Assembly (NCBI RefSeq): GCF_042429765.1
Contig: NZ_JBHLZU010000014.1
Coordinates: forward strand, 124,001 to 188,000
Reading direction: 5' to 3'
DNA length: 64,000 bases
Origin: Allokutzneria oryzae
Lineage (GTDB): Bacteria; Actinomycetota; Actinomycetes; Mycobacteriales; Pseudonocardiaceae
Part shown: piece by piece, positions 1 to 8,647 of the stretch
How positions within the stretch are numbered: the first letter of the stretch is position 1
How the letters are laid out: every line of letters starts with the position of its first letter
Made by a program: the position numbers and the translations under genes
Notes under the pieces: generated by a model
The model's input: the letters and a program-made list of their open reading frames with translations, nothing else
Told to the model about the DNA's origin: nothing
Databases searched by the model: none

Positions 1-2
1 GG

Positions 3-2705
3 CCGACGGTGTGCCTGCACGGTGGTCTGCTCGCCAGCAGGCACGCCGATCCTGAGCGGTTCCGGGCGGTCTTGCTGCACGAGCTCGCCCACATCCGCAA
101 TGGCGACGTCACCATCACCTACGCCACCGTCGCGGTGTGGCGGGTGTTCCTCGCCATGGCGCTCCTGCCCTACCTGGCGACGAACATCTACTGGTTCGCC
201 GCCGGGTTGCGGTCGCCGTGGTGGTCCGCCAGCTCGCCGAACCTGACACGCGGCCTCCTGGTCACGGCCGTCATGGTCGTGCTGGTCTACCTCGCGCGGT
301 CGGATGTGTTGCGCAGCAGGGAGGTCTACGCCGATCTGGCCGCCGAGCGCTGGGGCGCGGACCCCCGTGGCTGGGCCGTCATGACAGCGCCCCCGGCTGC
401 CGGCGCGGTGCGGCGTGCGCTGGACTCGTTCGTCGAGCTGTGGCGCACCCATCCGCGTTGGGATCTGCGCCGGGACGCCTTGAACGACCCCGTGGTGTTG
501 TTCGAGGTGCGGGCGTTGCCGATGTTCCTGACCGGCACCGCCGCGGCATTGATCAACAACTCCGCGTGGCGGTACCTCAAGCAGTACGGCCTGACCGGGT
601 GGTGGGTGGACCAGGCGACCGCGTTCATCGCGGCGGGGCTGGTCACCGGGGTGGTCGGGATCGCGCTGTGGCGGGCGGTGGCCCACGCGGTGCTCACCTC
701 GCGCACCGTGCCGAACGGGGTGCGCGCGGGGCTGTGGCTGGGCTTCGGGATTGTCGTCGGCGAGCTGGTCACGGGCCAGCAGGTGATCGACGACTGGCTG
801 CCGGGCCACTCCGAGTTCTTCGTGCTCGTCGTGCTCGCGGGCGCGGTGTTCACCTGGTGGGTGACGCAGTGCGCCCACCTGTGGATCACGACGTGGCAGG
901 GGCGGACGATCCGCCCGGTGATGCTGCTGGGCCTGGCCGCCGCCTGCCTGGTGCCGGTGTCGTGGTTCGCGTGGTGGCTGGGCAGTGGCGCGCTGGTCGT
1001 GGTCGGGTGGCCGGACCTCGCCACGGGGATGCTCCAGATGATGCGGCGGGCGTTCCCCGGCCCGGCCGACCACTCGGCCATGCTGTCGGCCATCGCCGAG
1101 GCGATCCCGGTGGTGGCCAGTGTGACCAAGGTGCCCCTGGTTCTCGCCGGGGTCGCGGCCCTGTGGGTCGTGCCCTTGCTGGCCTGGACGATTCGGCCTG
1201 GCGGGGCGCTCCCCTGGGCGCGACGTGCCACCGCTGGCGTCGAGGAGGCACCCGGGCACGCGTTGCCGACGCTGTGGCGGGTGCTGCTGCCGGGCGTGCT
1301 GGGCGGCGTGTTGTGCTGGGTCGCCGTCGCGGGTGTGCAGGCGTACATGCACAGCTGGCAGCCAGACGGCCAGGGAGGCGGGGGTCTCTATTCGTTGGTC
1401 TACTGGGCGTGGGTGTTCGTGGCTGTCGTGGCCGCGCCCGCGGTGGCCGCCGTTGTCGCCAGCGTGCTGGCGAGCCACTACCGGCTGCTCGTCACGCTCA
1501 TCGCAGCCGAGACCGCGGCGATGCTGGGTTTCGTCGGAACGTTCGTGCTCGCGTCCGTCGACGGATGTGTCCGGCCGTTGAACACGCTCCAGTCGTCCTG
1601 CGGCTGGCGGCCCGAGTTGGCACAGACGCTCTTCGAGGTCCTGCTGACCCCCGTCCTCGTGTTCACAGCGGTCTTCGCCGTCGTCGCCGCCGCGGTCGTG
1701 TCGGTGTTCCGGAAGGCACGGGCCCCGGTTCCCGCGCACCCGCCGAGCAGGAAGGCGGTGATCGCCCGCCGACTCTGCGTCGGGGTGTTGTGCGCTGCGG
1801 CGGTGGGCGTCGTCCCTCCGAACGCGTCGCAGGGGCTCTCATCCATGGGCCTGCAACAGGACGTACGACCTTCGGGTGTCGTTGACCCCACGTCGGTGTC
1901 CGTGCAGACGAGGCAACTCCAAGCCGCAGCGTGGAGACGGTTCGGTGGAGCGGACCTGCTCCGCCGGTTCAACCAGGACGGCGGCCGTCTCGTCGCACTC
2001 GTGAACCAGCCGACCAGCCCCGTCGACGAGGCGCGCGTCCGTCCCGTCTGCGTCGCTCTGAAGACGACGGCGCGGGAGGCCAACGACTACTTCCGCCTCC
2101 CCGCCCGCCAGGCCCAGCAACGCTGGCAAACGTTCGTCATGCAGGCACGGATGGTCGGCCAGAACTGCGAACAGGCACTGAGCCAGAGCAACGGAGACCT
2201 CTTCGGCGCGTCACTGCTGTGGCTAGAGGCTGCTTGGACAACGTCCAGATCCGTGGACGCCTGGCTCACCTCGGTGATGCGTGACAGCGGCCAGCTCGAC
2301 ACCCCCCCAGCCACCCAGCCCCGGCAGCTGTCGGCGGGGGCCTGGAAAGCCTTCGGCGGCGGAGAGCTGGTTCTCCGCTACCTCAACACTTCGAACAGCC
2401 TCATCACGTACGTGGAGCAGGCGCGCGGCAGGGTCGATGTGACCCGGCTCCGCCCCCTCTGCGACACCCTCGGCAAGACGGCTCAGGAGGCTGGCGACTA
2501 CTTCCCCGTCCGCGACCCGGAAGCCCGGACACACTGGCAGACCTTCGTCGCCAAGGCCCAGAAGGCGGGCCAGGACTGCGATCGAGCCCTGACCGAGCTG
2601 GACAACCGCCTCTTCGGCACGTCGCTGAACGAGGTCGAGGAGGCGGCGACGGCCGCGCGAGCGGTCGAGTCGCGGATCGACGCCGCCGCACGCGCCGGTG
2701 GCTAG
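3..2705 (+). CDS. 5'-truncated membrane zinc metalloprotease (M48/M56-like) with duplicated C-terminal domain
   Basis: The frame is open to the left edge, so the real start is outside the window; the first GTG inside it (9) sits in mid-domain. About 24 codons after that GTG is HELAH, the HExxH zinc site of gluzincin proteases, and some 80 residues later REVYAD fits the third (Glu) zinc ligand of M48/M56 enzymes. About ten hydrophobic segments follow to roughly residue 600, so the protein is membrane-embedded. The last 260 residues are soluble and consist of two copies of a unit of about 115 residues, beginning RQLQAAAWRRFGG and RQLSAGAWKAFGG and each containing WQTFV and GQxC; I do not recognise this unit. 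By family the protein would act in envelope proteolysis or signalling; the target is unknown. No link to the natural-product cluster is apparent. Confidence 0.75.
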   Translation, partial: PTVCLHGGLLASRHADPERFRAVLLHELAHIRNGDVTITYATVAVWRVFLAMALLPYLATNIYWFAAGLRSPWWSASSPNLTRGLLVTAVMVVLVYLARSDVLRSREVYADLAAERWGADPRGWAVMTAPPAAGAVRRALDSFVELWRTHPRWDLRRDALNDPVVLFEVRALPMFLTGTAAALINNSAWRYLKQYGLTGWWVDQATAFIAAGLVTGVVGIALWRAVAHAVLTSRTVPNGVRAGLWLGFGIVVGELVTGQQVIDDWLPGHSEFFVLVVLAGAVFTWWVTQCAHLWITTWQGRTIRPVMLLGLAAACLVPVSWFAWWLGSGALVVVGWPDLATGMLQMMRRAFPGPADHSAMLSAIAEAIPVVASVTKVPLVLAGVAALWVVPLLAWTIRPGGALPWARRATAGVEEAPGHALPTLWRVLLPGVLGGVLCWVAVAGVQAYMHSWQPDGQGGGGLYSLVYWAWVFVAVVAAPAVAAVVASVLASHYRLLVTLIAAETAAMLGFVGTFVLASVDGCVRPLNTLQSSCGWRPELAQTLFEVLLTPVLVFTAVFAVVAAAVVSVFRKARAPVPAHPPSRKAVIARRLCVGVLCAAAVGVVPPNASQGLSSMGLQQDVRPSGVVDPTSVSVQTRQLQAAAWRRFGGADLLRRFNQDGGRLVALVNQPTSPVDEARVRPVCVALKTTAREANDYFRLPARQAQQRWQTFVMQARMVGQNCEQALSQSNGDLFGASLLWLEAAWTTSRSVDAWLTSVMRDSGQLDTPPATQPRQLSAGAWKAFGGGELVLRYLNTSNSLITYVEQARGRVDVTRLRPLCDTLGKTAQEAGDYFPVRDPEARTHWQTFVAKAQKAGQDCDRALTELDNRLFGTSLNEVEEAATAARAVESRIDAAARAGG

Positions 2706-2793
2706 GCCCGGTCCTGCGTCGCCCCGATCCCCCGAACCGGCGCGCCGCCCCCTGCCCTGATGCACGCGTGGGCCAGCTGGCGTGGTCGAAGTT

Positions 2794-2862
2794 TTTCGCG
2801 TTTTGTCACCTTGATGCGATTTGGGAGCGCTCTTTCGCGCATCAAGGTGACAAAACGCGAAA
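2794..2862. repeat. Perfect 25-bp inverted repeat, dispersed palindromic element (copy 1)
   Basis: Arms 2794-2818 and 2838-2862 are perfect reverse complements around a 19-nt loop that contains GAGCGCTCTTT. A diverged copy with the same loop core is at 57958-58024. The conserved loop points to a dispersed sequence element rather than a simple terminator, although the transcript would form a very stable hairpin just after the protease gene. Confidence 0.9.
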
Positions 2863-2886
2863 TGAGGAGCAGGGGGGGTGAGGGGG

Positions 2887-2926
2887 CCAGGGGGTGATGA
2901 GGGGCGCCAGGGGGTGATGAGGGGCG
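2887..2926. repeat. 20-bp tandem repeat, two copies plus a degenerate third
   Basis: The unit CCAGGGGGTGATGAGGGGCG occurs at 2887-2906 and 2907-2926, followed by a degenerate third copy to about 2948. It lies between the palindrome at 2794 and the second copy of the 51-bp repeat. No coding potential seen. Confidence 0.85.
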
Positions 2927-3005
2927 CCAGGGGGGTGAAGGGGTGACGACGGGGGCGCGAGCGGTCGAGTCGCGGATCGACGCCGCCGCACGCGCCGGTG
3001 GCTAG

Positions 3006-3387
3006 CGACCGCGTCCTCCCCCAGTCAGTGCGCACGCCGCGGCGTGGCGCGGCTTGGAGAGGCAGCGAACGCGGTCGGGCTGGCACCTTGGGGCCGTTCC
3101 GCCGTTCGGGGTATCTGGTAGCCGGTCTTCCTGATCGCGTGGGGCGGTCGTTGCATACTGTCCGGCGGCTCACAATTCCACCGTGCCTCGGACGGTGTGA
3201 GCAACCGCCGCGATCCGCGGCGGTCAACGACCCGAAAGCTGCGAACCAGCGATGAGCGCTGGCGGGGGACGCAGCGGTGTTCCCACTGCGACGGCATTCG
3301 GCCCATTGCGGCGTCGGTGCGCTGGGTTCGGGCCCTTTTCTCGGCTTTGGATCGTTCGGGAGAACGCGCGTCTGAAGGAGTTTTCTT
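3006..3387 (+). promoter_or_regulatory. Leader/promoter region of the MFS gene with two consecutive hairpins
   Basis: No convincing gene is present. Two hairpins lie in tandem about 165-210 bp before the MFS start: CACCGT/ACGGTG at 3179-3197 and an 8-bp stem CCGCCGCG/CGCGGCGG with a 3-nt loop at 3205-3223. They could be a terminator for upstream transcription or part of a structured leader. I could not settle on a promoter. Confidence 0.4.
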
Positions 3388-4662
3388 GTGGCTGAGTTGA
3401 CGCCCTTGAGAAGGAACAAGCAGTTCCAGCTGCTGTGGTTCGGCAGCGCCGTCTCGCAGCTGGGCACGGAGCTGACGAGACTCGCGATGCCGCTGCTGGT
3501 GCTGGCCCTGACCGGGTCCCCGGGGTGGGCGGGTGTGGTCGCCGGCGCGCGGACCGCCGCGTTCATCGTCACGCAGATGCCCGCCGGGATCTTGGTGGAT
3601 CGGTGGGACCGCCGCCGCACACTGATCGCCAGCCAGGGCGCGCAGCTGGTCAACGCCGCGGTCCTGGCCCTGTTGATCGTCACCGACGGGGCGCGGATCT
3701 GGCACTTCGTGGTCCTCGGCGTCGTCGACGGGATCTGCACCGCCTTCAGCGGGCCCGCCAGGACGATCGCGATCCGCGGGGTCGTCCCCGCCGAACAGCT
3801 GCGCGGCGCCTACGCACAGGAGGAGGCGCGATCGCACGCGGCCAGGCTGCTCGGTCCGCCGCTCGGCGGCCTGCTCTACGGGATCGGCCGGGCGGTTCCG
3901 TTCGTGCTCGACGTGCTGACCTTCCTGGTCGCGTTCCTGTGCTCGGTGTTCGCCAAGGTGCCGAGGCGCCCGGCGACCACGAACAGCGCCGAGGAGGCGG
4001 CCCCGCGCAAGCGCACCATGCGCCGCGAAGCGGCCGAGGCCGCCGCCTGGCTGTGGCGCCAGCGGGGACTGCGCGGTGTCTGCGCCGCGGTGATGGCGAT
4101 GAACCTGCTGGGCCCGGCGATCCTGATTCCGCTGATCGTGCTCGTCGGCCAGCGTGGTGGTGGCGCGCTCACCACCGGCATGGTGCTGGCGGGCATCGGG
4201 ATCGGCGGCCTGGTCGGCGCGCTGCTGTCCGACCGCATCGGCGGGCTGCTTCCGGCGGGCATGCTGCTCATCTCGATCCTGGCGGCGTTCGGCGTCGCGG
4301 ACCTCGTGATGGTCCTTCCACTGGGTTCGTGGTGGCCGATGGTCCCGTTGCTGATCACGGCCGTGTTCACCCCGACCCTCAACGTCCTGCTGAGCGTGGC
4401 TGTCTCACGGCTGGTGCCGCACGAGATGCTCGGGCGGCTCGACGCCATGCTCACCGTGGCGGTGATGGGGCTGTCGCCGTTGGCCCCGGTCCTCGGGGGC
4501 GCGCTCGCGGCGGGGTTGGGTGGCGCGGGCGCGATCGTCGTCCTCGGCGTCGGATTCCTGCTGGTCGCCGCCGCGGCCGCAACCAGCAGGGAGCTGCGCC
4601 ACTTCACCGAAGAAGCCCCGGCCGAGGTCGCTGGCGACGCCGAACCGTCTAAAAAGGACTGA
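3388..4662 (+). CDS. MFS efflux transporter (MFS_3 / EntS-like)
   Basis: A 424-residue polytopic membrane protein with about 12 hydrophobic segments, charged loop DRWDRRRT after the second to third helix region (the MFS motif-A position) and a basic central loop near residue 205. This is the layout of drug/proton antiporters of the macrolide-efflux/enterobactin-exporter type, which export small molecules using the proton gradient. The GTG start is set by an AAGGAG Shine-Dalgarno at 3375-3380 with a 7-nt spacer. It is 2.8 kb from the P450 end of the cluster and separated by unrelated envelope genes, so it may export the cluster product or be an ordinary flanking gene. A possible 22-codon ORF follows its stop by one base. 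Confidence 0.9.
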   Translation: MAELTPLRRNKQFQLLWFGSAVSQLGTELTRLAMPLLVLALTGSPGWAGVVAGARTAAFIVTQMPAGILVDRWDRRRTLIASQGAQLVNAAVLALLIVTDGARIWHFVVLGVVDGICTAFSGPARTIAIRGVVPAEQLRGAYAQEEARSHAARLLGPPLGGLLYGIGRAVPFVLDVLTFLVAFLCSVFAKVPRRPATTNSAEEAAPRKRTMRREAAEAAAWLWRQRGLRGVCAAVMAMNLLGPAILIPLIVLVGQRGGGALTTGMVLAGIGIGGLVGALLSDRIGGLLPAGMLLISILAAFGVADLVMVLPLGSWWPMVPLLITAVFTPTLNVLLSVAVSRLVPHEMLGRLDAMLTVAVMGLSPLAPVLGGALAAGLGGAGAIVVLGVGFLLVAAAAATSRELRHFTEEAPAEVAGDAEPSKKD

Positions 4663-4663
4663 C

Positions 4664-4732
4664 GTGGTGTCGGCAAATAACTACAACGATGCTGATGTGG
4701 TCGAGATGGCACAAACAACCGAGTCCATATAG
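4664..4732 (+). CDS. Possible 22-residue peptide ORF coupled to the MFS gene
   Basis: One base after the MFS stop, a GTG begins a 22-codon frame, preceded by AAGGA at a 5-nt spacing, one of the better ribosome sites in the left flank. The product starts MVSANNYND and ends AQTTESI. Its codons are much more A+T-rich than those of neighbouring genes. It could be a small peptide, a RiPP-like precursor fragment or chance. I do not recognise the sequence, and there is no peptide-modifying gene beside it; the LanB-like enzyme is 38 kb away. Confidence 0.25.
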   Translation: MVSANNYNDADVVEMAQTTESI

Positions 4733-4997
4733 GACACATTACCTGAAAGCGTTATGCGCCAGACTGTCTACCGTGACAGTGCCGTGACGCCCCATTGACG
4801 GATCGCGGCATATGCCCAGGAGCGCGCAGCGGTGACGCGGGTCCGAAATCGCGGCAAGTGACGCCTTGAACTGCGACTATTAGCAGTCAGGTGCGTGATT
4901 CGACAGAACCATCAGCTGATTCAAGATCTTCTCTTCCGGTCGTGTTCGCGGGTAGCCTCCACCATCGCCTGTTCCCCTCCCTGCTCCGACCGAGGAC
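4733..4997. other. Non-coding spacer, comparatively A+T-rich
   Basis: This spacer separates the MFS region from the small membrane protein gene. It contains the closely repeated words CCGTGACAG and CCGTGACGC at about 4771-4790, but no gene, hairpin or confident promoter was found. It presumably carries the promoter of the next two-gene operon. Confidence 0.5.
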
Positions 4998-5333
4998 ATG
5001 ACAACTCCAGAAAAGCCTTATGACAGCCCTGTCTTCGTTGACGCCAGTGGTCGCCGTCGCCGCACGTTGCGCACCGTGGTCGGCTTGGGATCCGTGGGTG
5101 CTTTCGCCTATGTGGCGCTGCTGTGCGTTGCACTGAGCAACAACGCCCCGGGTCCGGCCATGCTGTTCCCCAAGCCACCCAACGAGAACACGACGACGAC
5201 GGCCGTTCCGCCGACGACCACGCCGACCAGGTCTCGAACCACACCGACGAGCCGAACGACAGTGAAGCCCGTTCACACCAAGTCCCCCAGCAGCTCGAAG
5301 CGCACAACCAGCAAGCCTGGCAATGGCCACTGA
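4998..5333 (+). CDS. Small membrane-anchored protein with Thr/Pro/Ser-rich tail
   Basis: A protein of 111 residues with a short basic N-terminus (RRRR near residue 20), one hydrophobic segment at about residues 27-48, and then a low-complexity tail rich in Thr, Pro, Ser and basic residues. The likely topology is N-in with the tail outside, resembling cell-wall-spanning linkers. The start is ATG 4998, with a weak GAGG only 2 nt upstream. Its 3' end overlaps the next gene by 11 bp, so the two are translationally coupled and probably act together in cell-envelope polysaccharide processing. No known domain recognised. Confidence 0.65.
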   Translation: MTTPEKPYDSPVFVDASGRRRRTLRTVVGLGSVGAFAYVALLCVALSNNAPGPAMLFPKPPNENTTTTAVPPTTTPTRSRTTPTSRTTVKPVHTKSPSSSKRTTSKPGNGH

Positions 5334-7440
5334 ACGCCGGACGCCGAGGACGCATTGGGCGCTGCTCGCGGTGACCCTTCTGGTTCTGCTCGGCGGTATT
5401 CTGCTGGACACTCTTGTGCTGCAAGGGATCGACGGTGGAGCGCGGATCACGAAGGACGCGGCGGCGAACGTGCCCGCCAGTGTCAGCTCCGGCGGGCCGC
5501 TGCTCGGGCGTGACGAGCATGGCCTCGCATCGCGACGCGTTCCTGATCACACGATCGCGCTCACCTTCGACGACGGCCCGGACCCGGTGTGGACGCCCGC
5601 GGTCCTGGACGTGTTGCGCCGCAACGAGGTGCACGCGACGTTCTTCGTCACCGGTGCCGCGGTCTCGCGCAATCCCTCTGTCGCGAAGCAGATCGTCGAC
5701 GCCGGGCACGAGATCGGGCTGCACACATTCACGCACACCGACCTCAGCCAGGCCGGGCCTCTGCGCACCAGGCTGGAGCTCGACCAGACCCGCTTGGTGG
5801 TCGCCGGGGCAACGGACCGGTCCAGCCGACTGGTTCGGCCGCCCTACTCCGCGAGGCCGGAGGATCTCGACGACGCGGACTTCCGGGCGGTCAACGGGCT
5901 CATCGACTCCGGGTACGTGGCCGCCCTGTCCGACCTCGACTCCAAGGACTGGATGAGGCCGGGGGTCGACGCGATCGTCAAGGCGGCGACGCCGCAGGAC
6001 AACCGTGGCGCGGTGGTGCTGATGCACGACAGCGGCGGTGATCGCGCGCAAACCGTCGCGGCACTGGAGAAACTCATTCCGTCACTGCGGCAGCGAGGGT
6101 GGCACTTCAGCACGCTCGGTGGCGTTCTCCCGTCGGCGGCGCCCACGTACGCGTCCTGGGGCGAGCGGACGCAAGGCAGCGCCATCCTGCTGACCACCAG
6201 CGCCGCCCACGCCCTCAACAGCATCATGGGATGGCTGGTCATCGTGTGCACCCTGCTCGCCCTGGTGCGCGCGGTGCTCCTGCTCGGCTGCGCCATGGTG
6301 CACTCGCGCCGCAAGAAACTGAGCCGCCGCGACGACCAGCCGTACCGGCGGCCCGTGACCGTGCTCGTACCCGCGTACAACGAGGAAGCGGGCATCGAGG
6401 CCACGCTCCGCTCCATCCTCGCCAGCACGACGCCGGTGCGGGTGATCGTGATCGACGACGGGTCGACGGACGGCACGGCCGACGTGGTGCGGCGTCTCAG
6501 ACTGCCCGACGTTCGGCTGATCCGCCAGGACAACGCCGGTAAGGCGGCGGCGCTCAACACCGGCTTGGGCTACTGCCAGACCGAGCTGGTGGTGATGGTG
6601 GACGGGGACACGGTGCTGGAACCGGACACCGTCTCGGAGCTCGTTCGCCCGTTCACCGATCCGGTTGTGGGCGCGGTGTCCGGCAACGCGAAGGTGGGCA
6701 ACCGGAGCGGGTTGCTCGGCACCTGGCAGCACATCGAGTACGTGATCGGCTTCAACCTGGACCGCCGCATGTACGACGTCATGCAGTGCATGCCGACCGT
6801 TCCCGGCGCGGTCGGCGCGTTCCGGATGAGTGCCCTGCTCCAGGTCGACGGGATCCCGATGGACACCCTCGCCGAGGACACCGATCTCACGATGGCGCTG
6901 GAGCGGGCCGGGTGGGCAGTGACGTACCAGGAGTCGGCGCGGGCCTGGACGGAGGTGCCTGCCAGCCTGGGGCAGCTGTGGAGGCAGCGCTACCGCTGGT
7001 GCTACGGAACCCTTCAGGCGATGTGGAAGCACCGGGGCGCGGTGCGCGAACGCGGGTTGGGCGGCAGGCTGGGGCGTCGGGGCTTGCCGTACCTGCTGCT
7101 CTACCAGGTGTTGTTGCCGTTGCTGGCCCCCGCGGTGGACGTGTTCGCTCTGGTCAGCCTGTTCAGCCAGCCGATGCTGGGTGCCGTGGCCTGGATCGGC
7201 TTCTTCGCACTGCAACTGGTTCCCGCCCTCGTGGCGTTCTGGCTCGACCGTGAACGGTTCCGTCCTCTGTGGACCCTGGTGTTGCAGCCGGTCGTCTACC
7301 GCCAGCTCATGTACCTGGTCGTGATCCAGTCGGTGGTGACCGCGTGCACCGGTGCCCGCCTGCCGTGGCAGAAGCTGCACCGCACGGGCAGCGCGGCGCA
7401 GGACTCACCGCTGACCGTGTCCTCGGCGTCGGGTCAGTAG
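5323..7440 (+). CDS. Bifunctional polysaccharide deacetylase / family 2 glycosyltransferase
   Basis: A 705-residue fusion. After an N-terminal anchor (about 12-33), a NodB-type deacetylase covers about 80-285, with the metal/catalytic motif TFDDGPD and the zinc motif HTFTHTD. Further hydrophobic segments precede a GT2 domain from about 345, with VPAYNEE, IDDGSTD, DGDT and the QRYRW (QxxRW) processive-synthase motif; more membrane helices follow. By family it would extend or export a beta-linked N-acetylhexosamine polymer and deacetylate it at the cell surface. It is coupled to the small membrane protein before it, and its stop overlaps the convergent P450 gene by 7 bp. It is a housekeeping-type envelope gene rather than an evident cluster member. 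Confidence 0.9.
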   Translation: MATERRTPRTHWALLAVTLLVLLGGILLDTLVLQGIDGGARITKDAAANVPASVSSGGPLLGRDEHGLASRRVPDHTIALTFDDGPDPVWTPAVLDVLRRNEVHATFFVTGAAVSRNPSVAKQIVDAGHEIGLHTFTHTDLSQAGPLRTRLELDQTRLVVAGATDRSSRLVRPPYSARPEDLDDADFRAVNGLIDSGYVAALSDLDSKDWMRPGVDAIVKAATPQDNRGAVVLMHDSGGDRAQTVAALEKLIPSLRQRGWHFSTLGGVLPSAAPTYASWGERTQGSAILLTTSAAHALNSIMGWLVIVCTLLALVRAVLLLGCAMVHSRRKKLSRRDDQPYRRPVTVLVPAYNEEAGIEATLRSILASTTPVRVIVIDDGSTDGTADVVRRLRLPDVRLIRQDNAGKAAALNTGLGYCQTELVVMVDGDTVLEPDTVSELVRPFTDPVVGAVSGNAKVGNRSGLLGTWQHIEYVIGFNLDRRMYDVMQCMPTVPGAVGAFRMSALLQVDGIPMDTLAEDTDLTMALERAGWAVTYQESARAWTEVPASLGQLWRQRYRWCYGTLQAMWKHRGAVRERGLGGRLGRRGLPYLLLYQVLLPLLAPAVDVFALVSLFSQPMLGAVAWIGFFALQLVPALVAFWLDRERFRPLWTLVLQPVVYRQLMYLVVIQSVVTACTGARLPWQKLHRTGSAAQDSPLTVSSASGQ

Positions 7441-8636
7441 AGCTCGGCGGTGTCGGGGGTGAACCGCACCGGCAGGCTGCTGATGCCGGTGAGGAAGTTC
7501 GAGTGGATCCGGCGGGCGGGGCCGGTGACCTCGAAGCCGGTGCTGAACGCGCGCAGCGCCGCCAGCACCTCGGCGATCTCGATCCGCGCGAGCTGGGCGC
7601 CGAGGCAGAAGTGCGGTCCGTGGCCGAAGGCGATGTGCTTGTTGGGTGAGCGCCGCAGGTCGAAGCGGTCGGGGGCGGTGAACACGGTCTCGTCCCGGTT
7701 GGCGGAGCTGTGCCACAGGGTGACGACGTCCCCGGCCGCGAACCGCTGGCCGCCGAGCTCGACGTCGACGAGCGCGGTCCGGCCGAAGTGCATCGTGGGG
7801 CTCGCCCAGCGGAGCACTTCCTCGACGGCACTGGCGAGGTCGGCCTCTCCCCTCCTGAGCAGGTCCCACTGGTCGGGGTGCTCTGCGAGGGCGCGCACCG
7901 CCTCGATCATCGACAGGCGGCTGGTCTCGTCGCCGCCGATGACCAGGCTGTAGCAGTTGAGCACGACCTCGTCCGGGGACAGCGGGCGGCCGTCGACGCG
8001 GCTGGTCACCAGCGCGCTGAGCACGTCGTCGCCGGGCGCCTGCCGCCGCCGGGCGGCGAGGTCGGTGAAGTAGGCGAGGATCTCGTTGCGCGCCAGGGAC
8101 GACTCCAGCTCGTCCGCGTCGTGCTCGTCGGAGCTGAGCGCGATCTTCGTCTGGGTGAGCAGGAACTCCCGGTCGCCGTCCGGAACGCCGAGCAGGTCGC
8201 CGACCGTGGTGATCGGGATCTGGCCGGCGATGTCGGTGGCGAAGTCGCAGTCGCCGCGACCGACCGCGTCGATCACGAGGCGGCGGGTGTTCTGGCGAAC
8301 CCGGCGGGCGACCTGCGCCAGTGCCTGCGGGGTGAACACCTTCTGCAGGATCTGGCGCAGCTCGCGGTGTCGCGGTCCGTCGGTCACCGCGAGCATCCGG
8401 CCCGCCGCGGAGTCACCGCCCGCGAGCAGCGTCACCAGGACGTTGCCGCGCTCGGAGGTGAAGCGGGTGTTGTCGCGGTAGACGGTGAGGATGTCGGCGT
8501 GCCGTGACACCACCCAGAAGCCGTGGGGCTCGTGCCAGTAGACCGGCCGCCTGGTCCGGACCTCGCGCCAGAACCCGGACAGGTCGGCCTCGGCGAAGGT
8601 TCGCGGATCGGCGAGGTTGACCGCGGTCGTCTCCAT
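7434..8636 (-). CDS. Cytochrome P450 monooxygenase
   Basis: A 400-residue soluble bacterial P450. The I-helix oxygen-binding segment reads IGGDETSR, the ExxR motif is EEVLR, and the heme-ligand loop is FGHGPHFCLGAQ with the axial Cys. All expected motifs are intact. It would hydroxylate or epoxidise the cluster product or a carrier-bound intermediate, with ferredoxin partners from elsewhere. It is the last gene of the leftward operon. The start is either ATG 8636 (chosen; normal family length) or GTG 8651, which overlaps the upstream PKS stop by 4 bp as GTGA. Substrate cannot be inferred from what I can see. Confidence 0.93.
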   Translation of the reverse strand: METTAVNLADPRTFAEADLSGFWREVRTRRPVYWHEPHGFWVVSRHADILTVYRDNTRFTSERGNVLVTLLAGGDSAAGRMLAVTDGPRHRELRQILQKVFTPQALAQVARRVRQNTRRLVIDAVGRGDCDFATDIAGQIPITTVGDLLGVPDGDREFLLTQTKIALSSDEHDADELESSLARNEILAYFTDLAARRRQAPGDDVLSALVTSRVDGRPLSPDEVVLNCYSLVIGGDETSRLSMIEAVRALAEHPDQWDLLRRGEADLASAVEEVLRWASPTMHFGRTALVDVELGGQRFAAGDVVTLWHSSANRDETVFTAPDRFDLRRSPNKHIAFGHGPHFCLGAQLARIEIAEVLAALRAFSTGFEVTGPARRIHSNFLTGISSLPVRFTPDTAELY

Positions 8637-8647
8637 CGTCGTCCCGG

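Larger units (their letters stand above)
2655..3005. repeat. 51-bp perfect direct repeat, copies exactly 300 bp apart, including a stop codon
   Basis: Bases 2655-2705, the last codons and TAG stop of the upstream protease gene, recur without a mismatch at 2955-3005. The second copy is not attached to a gene. The 249 bp between the copies hold a 25-bp inverted repeat and a 20-bp tandem repeat, so this looks like a segment inserted or duplicated at the gene's 3' end. Confidence 0.95.

Noticed and set aside
2887..2948. Possible CRISPR-like repeat
   Set aside because: Only two exact 20-bp units, directly abutting without spacers; a simple tandem repeat.
2998..3255. 85-codon frame after the duplicated gene end
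   Set aside because: It begins inside the 51-bp repeat, has no ribosome site and an Arg-rich composition typical of chance frames.
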